DNA of 9,629 bases, from positions 1-9,629 of the forward strand of contig JACRKI010000083.1 in the NCBI GenBank assembly GCA_016215305.1, in the 5' to 3' direction. Shown one piece after another: positions 4,785 to 9,629 of this stretch. Every line of letters begins with the position of its first letter. Within the stretch, counting starts at the first letter, position 1. Source of the stretch: Candidatus Woesearchaeota archaeon. Lineage in GTDB: Archaea > Nanobdellota > Nanobdellia > Woesearchaeales > DSVV01. The position numbers and the translations under genes were made by a program. A model generated the notes under the pieces. It saw nothing but the letters and a program-made list of their open reading frames with translations, was not told the origin of the DNA and did no database searches.

Positions 4785-6245
4785 TTATTTTCTCTTTTTC
4801 TCTATATTACGGTTATCCACAATTCTTTTTTCCTTCAACGCTGTTTCCATCTCTAATCTCTTTCGCAACTCTTCTTTGGAAACAAGCACAATCTTTGGCG
4901 TGACATGGAAATAGGAAACAAACTCCCGCAGTATTTCTTCTTTTGCATGATTCTTATCCGCGTTTTCATGAAGCGCGACAGAAAGCACCACCTCATCAAG
5001 ATCATACTTGTCTTTCTTTTCAAGAACTATCTGCCAATCAACAATGAATTGATTCGAGGAAAGCACCGCGGCAACCGCGTTCATATCCACAAACATTCCT
5101 TTTATTTTTGTATGCTGAATGGAAAGAATGTCTGATGATCGCGTGATTGCGGGATTAATTCTCGGCGTTTTTGCGCCGCAATATGGACATGGTCCTGTTT
5201 GCAGACTGCCAATGTCTCCAGTTTTATATCGTAGAAATGCAGTGCCTCTGAAATCAAGCGAGGTATAGACTATTTCGCCAGATTCCCCATCTGCAACAGG
5301 ATTTCCTTCTGCGTCGATAATTTCAATGTATTCCATGTCCGGATACAAATGATAGCCGCTTTCTTCATGACACTGCGTCCACGCAATTTTTCCTTCTGTA
5401 AACCCATAAGTCGTGTAGATTTTGACATCCGCAGGAGCGCCGTTTAAACAAAGCAATTCTTTTATTTTCTGGCGATAGCCAGGAGGAACTGCTTCACCTC
5501 CTAAAAGAACATACCGAACACTATGCAAATCAATATGTTTTTCCTGCGCGATGGAAAGCAGATGATACACGTACGAAGGCATGCCAATAATCGCCTCTGC
5601 TTTCATCCGCTCCATTGTCTGCAAAATCTTTTCACTTCCCATTGATCTGCCGCCGCCAGTATGCAAGCCAAAAATATTATTTTCATTTGTTGCGTACACT
5701 GTCTGCCAGAACGCAAGATGCGGCGCAAAGGGAAAGACATTGATGACTCTCACATCGTTTGGAATTTTTAAGAGTGACATCATTCGCTTTCCCGCTTCTC
5801 TCAGATTTTCCAAGTCATATTTCGTGTAGAGCACAGGAATGCTCATCGCGCTTCTTCCCGTGGTAAAATGGACATGAATTGGTTTGAATTCTTCTGTTAA
5901 TTCTTCTTTTAGTTTTTTTGAGAAGAAAAGTTTTAATGTGGTAAGTTTGGGAAGGAGACGCAGATTCTTTTTTGGATCGAGCACAAACGCGGCCGCTTTC
6001 TCTGGATGCTCCATTGTCGTGACAATATCTTGTTTTGTCGTAAAAGGAATTTGTGCTATTCCAAGATCTTTTGTTTGCTTGATGTGTTTGAACGGAATTT
6101 TATGCACGTCAAACAATGAATGATAATAGGACGCAAGCGGAAAAAGACGCATCATCTGCCGCAGTTTTTCATTCTGCAATCTCTTTTGTTTTCTCTCACT
6201 CATTTTTTGCAGATACTGCCAGGAGGTCAGCGGTTTATGGAGCAT
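4785..6245 (-). CDS. PaaK-like adenylate-forming ligase (acyl- or aryl-CoA ligase family)
   Basis: A 486-residue member of the ANL adenylating superfamily, nearest in layout to phenylacetate-CoA ligase. These enzymes activate a carboxylate with ATP and pass it to CoA or another thiol. The phosphate-binding loop is FTTGRSAMSIP (127-137), a departure from the usual TSGTTGKP. GGEA (249-252), YTTYGFTEG (277-285) and YKTGDIG (340-346) are the adenylate-binding motifs. CPYC (353-356) is the Cys pair seen in PaaK relatives. KEKRIVDNR (471-479) ends the swivelling C-terminal domain and should hold the catalytic Lys. The start at 6245 overlaps the acyltransferase stop by 11 nt and has AGGAG six bases upstream, so the two are translationally coupled. 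A TTG at 6269 is less likely. The partner suggests it supplies an activated acyl group. The substrate is unknown, and the altered loop leaves some doubt about activity. Confidence 0.8.
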   Translation of the reverse strand: MLHKPLTSWQYLQKMSERKQKRLQNEKLRQMMRLFPLASYYHSLFDVHKIPFKHIKQTKDLGIAQIPFTTKQDIVTTMEHPEKAAAFVLDPKKNLRLLPKLTTLKLFFSKKLKEELTEEFKPIHVHFTTGRSAMSIPVLYTKYDLENLREAGKRMMSLLKIPNDVRVINVFPFAPHLAFWQTVYATNENNIFGLHTGGGRSMGSEKILQTMERMKAEAIIGMPSYVYHLLSIAQEKHIDLHSVRYVLLGGEAVPPGYRQKIKELLCLNGAPADVKIYTTYGFTEGKIAWTQCHEESGYHLYPDMEYIEIIDAEGNPVADGESGEIVYTSLDFRGTAFLRYKTGDIGSLQTGPCPYCGAKTPRINPAITRSSDILSIQHTKIKGMFVDMNAVAAVLSSNQFIVDWQIVLEKKDKYDLDEVVLSVALHENADKNHAKEEILREFVSYFHVTPKIVLVSKEELRKRLEMETALKEKRIVDNRNIEKKRK

Positions 6246-6909
6246 AGCGTTCTCCTGCACATTGCGCAATCTTTTTCATGATTACTGTTGTTTGTTTTCG
6301 CAATAATGCTTTTGTCATCTTCTTTTTTTGAGTTGTCTTCATATAAAATGGTTTTCCCACTTTTATTGTTACTTGTGATTTCCATGCTCTTGGGATGATT
6401 TTCTCTCTTGGAAGCATGATGTTTGCTCCTTGTATTCCAACTGGGATGATTTGAATATTTCTTTTCAGATGCTTTTGTGCTTCGAGAACAATGCGGACAA
6501 CCCCTGTTCTTCCTTCCTGCAAAGAACCATCATACGTTCTTGTTCCTTCTGGAAAAATGCCTACAATGCCATCATCTTCCAATGTCGCCGCTGCTTCTGC
6601 GATTGCCAGCTTTCCTTTTGCTTTTGTTCCTTCTTTCTCCACAAGAATACAGTGCGCCCATTTTTTATAGACCAGATTTTCTATCCCGCTTCCAAAGTAA
6701 CTGGTAAATTCCCGCTTCGCGAGAAAATGAACTGGCTGGTCTGTTTTTTTCACCACATAACCTGCGATCAGAAAACCATCAAGGTGACTCTGATGATTCG
6801 CGGCAAGAATAAATGGTCCGTAACTGGGAATGTTTTCTGCGCCGCTTATTTTTTTTATGAAGAGTTTTTCTATAATCGGGAAGAACAGCTTTATGATTGT
6901 GTAGACCAT
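6235..6909 (-). CDS. PlsC-like lysophospholipid/glycerol-phosphate acyltransferase
   Basis: A 224-residue member of the PlsC/LPLAT family, which moves an acyl group from acyl-CoA or acyl carrier protein to a hydroxyl, classically lysophosphatidic acid, at the inner membrane face. Motif I is NHQSHLD (38-44), with the His39/Asp44 catalytic pair. Motif III is FPEGTR (119-124). Motif IV is IIPVGI (154-159). The first 20 residues are hydrophobic with basic ends and may anchor to the membrane. Length is normal. A TATA box is centred about 26 nt upstream of ATG 6909, so the message is leaderless, and it continues into the ligase, whose start overlaps this stop. Because archaeal core lipids are isoprenoid ethers, the true acceptor is unclear. 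It could act on scavenged bacterial-type lipids, a glycolipid or a polysaccharide. The motifs make the family secure. Confidence 0.88.
   Translation of the reverse strand: MVYTIIKLFFPIIEKLFIKKISGAENIPSYGPFILAANHQSHLDGFLIAGYVVKKTDQPVHFLAKREFTSYFGSGIENLVYKKWAHCILVEKEGTKAKGKLAIAEAAATLEDDGIVGIFPEGTRTYDGSLQEGRTGVVRIVLEAQKHLKRNIQIIPVGIQGANIMLPREKIIPRAWKSQVTIKVGKPFYMKTTQKKKMTKALLRKQTTVIMKKIAQCAGERYAP
6252..6256 (-). promoter_or_regulatory. Shine-Dalgarno site deciding the ligase start
   Basis: On the minus strand AGGAG lies six nt before ATG 6245, inside the end of the acyltransferase gene. It is the only clear Shine-Dalgarno motif placed before a confident gene in the window and belongs to the only clear operon-internal gene, whereas first genes appear leaderless. 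Confidence 0.65.
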
Positions 6910-6930
6910 TCCTGCTTTAGTGCTGGTTTC

Positions 6931-6938
6931 TTATAAAA
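6931..6938 (-). promoter_or_regulatory. TATA box for the acyltransferase-ligase operon
   Basis: The minus strand reads TTTTATAA, centred about 26 nt upstream of ATG 6909. It could also face right, toward the small frame at 6976, though the spacing there is about 41 nt. Confidence 0.6.
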
Positions 6939-6975
6939 AACTTCATAGTCACGGGAGAGTGGAGAAAGATTAATA

Positions 6976-7071
6976 ATGTTTTCGCGAACAGGTATAGCAA
7001 ACGCAATAAATTATCGTAACTTGTTTGCCAAAGTAAAAATCACGCATGGGCAACGCAAGTACACGAACTAA
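6976..7071 (+). CDS. Possible 31-residue basic small protein (doubtful)
   Basis: An ATG at 6976 opens 31 codons ending TAA 7069-7071, encoding a basic peptide (MFSRTGIANAINY...). GGAG at 6961-6964 lies 11 nt upstream, and a TATA-like TTATAAAAA lies at 6931-6939. Two T6 runs follow within about 45 nt, as for a short transcription unit. I recognise no family. A frame this short can arise by chance, and the stretch could equally be a small RNA or nothing. Confidence 0.2.
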   Translation: MFSRTGIANAINYRNLFAKVKITHGQRKYTN

Positions 7072-7097
7072 GAAAAGTCTGGCGAGGCATGTAATTA

Positions 7098-7114
7098 TTT
7101 TTTATTTATTTTTT
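7098..7114 (+). terminator. Oligo-T tracts, possible archaeal terminator
   Basis: T6 at 7098-7103 and T6 at 7109-7114 lie on the plus strand in an AT-rich context without a strong hairpin, the form of many archaeal terminators. The only plus-strand candidate upstream is the doubtful frame at 6976. Confidence 0.3.
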
Positions 7115-7170
7115 AGATTTATATTATTTCAAAGAAATTTTCTGAAAAGAATTCATAAAAAACAAATTAC

Positions 7171-7211
7171 CCCAATTTTTCTTAACAAAAACTATCGAAA
7201 GAAAAATTGGG
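7171..7211. repeat. Perfect 13-bp inverted repeat with 15-nt loop
   Basis: CCCAATTTTTCTT (7171-7183) is the exact reverse complement of AAGAAAAATTGGG (7199-7211). It lies about 110 nt beyond the transporter stop on that gene's transcribed strand and carries T5 runs, so it may end that transcript. The arms also resemble short terminal repeats of a mobile element, but nothing is enclosed. Confidence 0.45.
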
Positions 7212-7252
7212 TCCCCTGAGACAGGCGTTGCCAGGCTATCCAAAGCTTATTT

Positions 7253-7295
7253 CAAAAGCAGTGCTTTTGTAATCCATTGGAATTGCATTCCAATG
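7253..7295 (-). terminator. Two adjacent hairpins after the transporter gene
   Basis: CATTGGAAT-tgc-ATTCCAATG (7275-7295) is a perfect 9-bp hairpin 27 nt past the transporter stop. CAAAAGC-agt-GCTTTTG (7253-7269) is a perfect 7-bp hairpin just after it. Together they would fold the 3' untranslated end of the transporter message. Neither is followed at once by a T-tract on the minus strand, so protection or processing of the 3' end is as likely as termination. Confidence 0.4.
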
Positions 7296-7321
7296 TTTGC
7301 TGGTTCGTGTTTCTAATAGTT

Positions 7322-8572
7322 CTAGTTCGTGTGTTTCTCTTTATGCTCATACCCAAACACAAAAATTACCCAAGAAATTGTAATTGTTATTGCCGCCAAA
7401 TAAATAGGAAGACTTACTCCCCATTGCGAAACAATTCCCGCGATAATCGGCGGGATGGTAAAAGAAAGTGAGAGGAGAGACTGCTGAATTCCCATAACTT
7501 CTCCCTGCATATGCGCATCCACTGAATTGGAAACTAACGTTGAAAAATTTGGCGCGGTCAACCCAAAAAATATTGCCATAAACGGAACAGTGAAATACAA
7601 ATAAAGCGCCTTGTCTGGCAAGGGAATCACCGCAAGCACAACCGCAGTCGCAAGAATGGAAAATTTCAACACATTCTGGGGCGCGACTCTGCTGGAAACA
7701 AACCGCACAACTCCTCCCTGCGCAATCGCGATCCAGAGCCCGACATACGCGAAATAGGTGCCAATATTCGAACTGGTAAAAGAAAACTTATGATAAAGGA
7801 AAACCTGAAAGAATTGCGTGAAAAATGACCAGCCAAAATTCATCAGAAAAATAACAAGGAAAAGCACACGAAGATCCGCGTGCGTGAACGCTTTTTTAAT
7901 ATTGTAAAATCCAGTAAACAGATGAACTTTTCTTTCCTGTTTGTATTTTAATGTTTCCTGGAAATAGAAAATAACCAAAAGGATATTGAACAAGACAAGC
8001 AGCGCCGCAAACCAGAACGGCGTCGCGTGATTAAACCAGGAAACAAGCGTGCTGTCTGTTAATTTTCCCCCAATAAATGGACCAATAATAAACCCAAGTC
8101 CAAACGCCATCCCAATCATTCCAAAGTTTTTCACTTTTGTTTTTGGTGTGCTCACGTCAGCTATGCATGACTGGACAATGGAAATATTCCCACCAGTGAA
8201 TCCCGCAAGCAGACGGCTTACAAACAAAAGGGCAAGATTGGTATACAAAATTCCCAGCGCAAAGAGAATATAGCCGAGAAAAGTTCCTATCATGGAAACA
8301 ATGATAAGTTTTTTTCTTCCTACTTGATCTGAAAATGCCCCTAAAATCGGCGCGCCAAAAAATTGCGCAAACGGATAGGACGCGATGAGGAAGCCAAGGA
8401 GCATTGTTCGCACTGCATCAGAAGCAGCTGCAGGAAGAAGATCAGTGCTGAAAAAAATAACTGGAAGCACAGGAATGACAATCCCAATTCCAATTAAATC
8501 AATGAAGATGATGAGAAAAAGCGTGAAAAGAAGACCTTTGTTTTCTTTTGTTTCTGATTTCTGTTCAGTCAT
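7322..8572 (-). CDS. MFS drug/metabolite efflux transporter, TetA-like (DHA1)
   Basis: A 416-residue membrane protein with about 12 hydrophobic segments, the size and form of major facilitator proton antiporters. DLIGIGIVIPVLP (25-37) is the first-helix motif of the tetracycline-efflux branch. GAFSDQVGRKK (78-88) is motif A between helices 2 and 3. RLLAGFTGGN (120-129) holds motif B Arg. GMAFGLGFIIGPFIGG (154-169) fits motif C of antiporters. The family exports small molecules from the cytoplasm; the substrate cannot be read from sequence, and a metabolite exporter is as likely as a drug pump. ATG 8572 begins a short charged cytoplasmic tail. The gene shares a TATA box with the divergent lipoprotein gene, so the two may be co-expressed. 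The 3' end holds a partial direct repeat (GTTCGTGTTTCT 7303-7314, and again with two added bases from 7325), of unknown meaning. Confidence 0.88.
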   Translation of the reverse strand: MTEQKSETKENKGLLFTLFLIIFIDLIGIGIVIPVLPVIFFSTDLLPAAASDAVRTMLLGFLIASYPFAQFFGAPILGAFSDQVGRKKLIIVSMIGTFLGYILFALGILYTNLALLFVSRLLAGFTGGNISIVQSCIADVSTPKTKVKNFGMIGMAFGLGFIIGPFIGGKLTDSTLVSWFNHATPFWFAALLVLFNILLVIFYFQETLKYKQERKVHLFTGFYNIKKAFTHADLRVLFLVIFLMNFGWSFFTQFFQVFLYHKFSFTSSNIGTYFAYVGLWIAIAQGGVVRFVSSRVAPQNVLKFSILATAVVLAVIPLPDKALYLYFTVPFMAIFFGLTAPNFSTLVSNSVDAHMQGEVMGIQQSLLSLSFTIPPIIAGIVSQWGVSLPIYLAAITITISWVIFVFGYEHKEKHTN

Positions 8573-8592
8573 TTGTTAGAAAAATGAGGAAG

Positions 8593-8604
8593 TTATATAA
8601 ATAG
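8593..8604. promoter_or_regulatory. Single palindromic TATA box serving two divergent genes
   Basis: The box contains TTATATAA (8593-8600), a perfect palindrome, extended as TATAAAT. Its centre is about 25 nt from the transporter ATG (8572) and about 29 nt from the lipoprotein ATG (8626). No other TATA-like sequence lies in the 53-nt gap. It therefore probably sets both transcripts, and it argues against the in-frame ATG at 8608, which is only about 11 nt from the box. Confidence 0.55.
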
Positions 8605-8625
8605 ATAATGAAACAATCTCTACGC

Positions 8626-8826
8626 ATGAAAAAACAATTTATTTGCGTTCTTGCTCTTTTGTCTGCTGCTATTCTTCTTTCTAGTTGTACACCGCAGGGA
8701 GCTTCTTCTGCTCCCGAAAATGCAGGAGATCAGATTGTTTGCACTGCAGATGTGCAAGAATGTTCTGACGGAAGTTTTGTCGGCAGAGATGTGAATAATA
8801 ATTGTGAATTTAAGGAATGTCCATAA
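8626..8826 (+). CDS. Small cysteine-rich lipoprotein with Kazal-like C-terminal segment
   Basis: A 66-residue secreted protein. MKKQFICVLALLSAAILLSS is a signal peptide with lipobox L18-S19-S20-C21, so Cys21 should be lipid-modified and the protein held on the outer face of the membrane. A Ser/Ala-rich linker (22-35) leads to four cysteines, C39, C46, C60 and C65, in a CTADVQECSDGSFVGR...NNNCEFKECP context. This resembles the small Kazal-like modules often attached to microbial lipoproteins. Kazal domains can inhibit serine proteases, but this copy is short and its function is unknown. The start at 8626 is chosen from the TATA distance and because it gives a normal signal peptide. An in-frame ATG at 8608 would add six residues. 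It is divergent from the MFS gene and followed 45 nt later by MTAP, which has its own promoter. Confidence 0.75.
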   Translation: MKKQFICVLALLSAAILLSSCTPQGASSAPENAGDQIVCTADVQECSDGSFVGRDVNNNCEFKECP

Positions 8827-8841
8827 AAATTAACAATAAAC

Positions 8842-8849
8842 AATATAAA
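8842..8849 (+). promoter_or_regulatory. TATA box for the MTAP gene
   Basis: AATATAAA is centred about 27 nt upstream of ATG 8872, with no Shine-Dalgarno motif between, so a leaderless transcript is expected. Confidence 0.55.
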
Positions 8850-8871
8850 CGCAGCAGCTCTTCTTTCTTTT

Positions 8872-9629
8872 ATGAAAATAGGCATTATTGGCGGTTCTGG
8901 ACTCGGAGATCCAAACCTCTGGGACAACGCAAAAAAAGTCAAAGTCCACACGCCATACGGCGCTCCATCTGATCTTCTTACTGTCGGCACATTTCATGGC
9001 GTTGACATTGTTGCATTGCCGCGACATGGCGCTGCTCACACGATTCGACCATCTGACGTGAATTATCGCGCAAACATTTTTGCCATGAAAGAATTAGGCG
9101 TGACGCATATCATTGCCGCAACCGCGTGCGGCGGTTTGCGGCAGGAAATTAGACCTGGCGATCTTGTTTTTATTGACCAATTCATTGACCGCACCACAAA
9201 ACGCGAACAGTCATTCTATACTGGACAAACTATTTGCCACATTCCCATGGCAGATCCATTTTGCGAAAAGATTCGCACGCTTTTTGCTGCTGCCGCGATT
9301 GAACATAATATTGCATATCATCCTCGCGGTACTATGGTGACGATTGAAGGACCGCGATTTTCGACGCGCGCGGAATCTGAATTATTTCGCAGCTGGAAAT
9401 GCGATGTGATTAATATGACAACAGTTCCTGAAGTTGTGTTGGCTCGGGAAGCTGGTATTTGTTATGCAGCGGTCGCGATGTCCACTGACTATGATTGCTG
9501 GAAAACTGATGAAGCGCATGTCACGCTTGATATTGTTTTGAAAACAATGCATGACAACGCAGAAAAAGTTAAGATAATCTTGAAAACGGTGATTCCTCAA
9601 TTGCGTGATTGGGATTGCAGCTGCAAGGA
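8872..9629 (+). CDS. mtnP: S-methyl-5'-thioadenosine phosphorylase (3' end cut by window edge)
   Basis: 252 codons are visible, close to full length. MTAP splits 5'-methylthioadenosine with phosphate into adenine and 5-methylthioribose-1-phosphate, recovering by-products of polyamine and other AdoMet-using pathways in the cytoplasm. GGSGLGD (7-13) starts the phosphate site, with PRHG..H (50-56) also part of it. EGPRFSTRAES (169-179) and NMTTVPEV (181-188) line the ribose and methylthio pockets. TDYDCW (205-210) carries the Asp residues that select adenine (Asp220/Asp222 in human MTAP). This separates it from guanosine/inosine phosphorylases, which have Asn there. C249-S-C251 is the C-terminal CxC motif of microbial MTAPs, a disulfide in the Sulfolobus enzyme. 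The frame stays open to the window's last base. It begins 45 nt after the lipoprotein gene with its own TATA box. Confidence 0.93.
   Translation, partial: MKIGIIGGSGLGDPNLWDNAKKVKVHTPYGAPSDLLTVGTFHGVDIVALPRHGAAHTIRPSDVNYRANIFAMKELGVTHIIAATACGGLRQEIRPGDLVFIDQFIDRTTKREQSFYTGQTICHIPMADPFCEKIRTLFAAAAIEHNIAYHPRGTMVTIEGPRFSTRAESELFRSWKCDVINMTTVPEVVLAREAGICYAAVAMSTDYDCWKTDEAHVTLDIVLKTMHDNAEKVKIILKTVIPQLRDWDCSCK

Noticed and set aside
6430..6936. 168-codon plus-strand frame opposite the acyltransferase gene
   Set aside because: It is antisense to the clear PlsC motifs, rich in Cys and Phe, with no promoter or domain.
7200..7321. Possible tRNA suggested by GGTTCGTG near 7302
   Set aside because: No acceptor stem, anticodon arm or normal T-arm could be paired around it on either strand.

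Overview
The window looks archaeal. Nearly every gene that starts a transcript has a TATA-like box centred about 25-28 nt upstream of its start codon and no ribosome binding site, the pattern of leaderless archaeal transcripts. The one clear Shine-Dalgarno motif (AGGAG) lies before a gene inside an operon. A METTL5-type rRNA N6-adenine methyltransferase and a microbial MTAP with a C-terminal CxC motif fit this. The AT-rich sequence, small genes and a short 'PRGRP' winged-helix protein suggest a DPANN-like (Woesearchaeota-type) lineage, but that placement is inference.

Layout. 1-123: last 40 codons of a probable Ser/Thr protein kinase. 124-853: a long AT-rich intergenic stretch with three REP-like structured elements of one architecture (AAT, G/C hairpin, GGTAT, enclosed by an outer stem whose sequence differs in each copy). 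854-1558: TrmJ-like 2'-O-methyltransferase. 1567-2421 (minus): Fic enzyme of the inhibitory-motif type, with a perfect inverted repeat around its promoter. 2539-3060: protein ending in a bacterial RNA polymerase alpha-CTD-like domain. 3062-3373 (minus): small winged-helix protein. 3451-4107: ECF-type sigma-70-like factor. 4128-4733 (minus): METTL5-like methyltransferase. 4785-6909 (minus): two-gene operon of a PlsC-like acyltransferase and a PaaK-like adenylate-forming ligase. 6910-7321: gene-poor stretch with hairpins, oligo-T tracts and a doubtful 31-codon frame. 7322-8572 (minus): TetA-like MFS transporter. 8626-8826: small cysteine-rich lipoprotein, divergent from the transporter and sharing one TATA box with it. 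8872-end: MTAP, cut by the window edge.

The most notable part is 2.5-4.1 kb. Two modules of the bacterial transcription machinery, an alpha-CTD-like domain with its DNA-contact residues kept and an ECF sigma-like protein with regions 2 and 4, lie within 1.6 kb of each other around a winged-helix gene. All three have archaeal-type promoters. Archaeal transcription uses TBP and TFB rather than sigma, and archaeal Rpo3 has no alpha-CTD. These may be remnants or repurposed DNA-binding regulators, or a bacterial-style initiation module adapted to archaeal RNA polymerase. The acyltransferase-ligase operon is a second puzzle, because archaeal membranes are usually built from isoprenoid ethers rather than fatty acyl esters.
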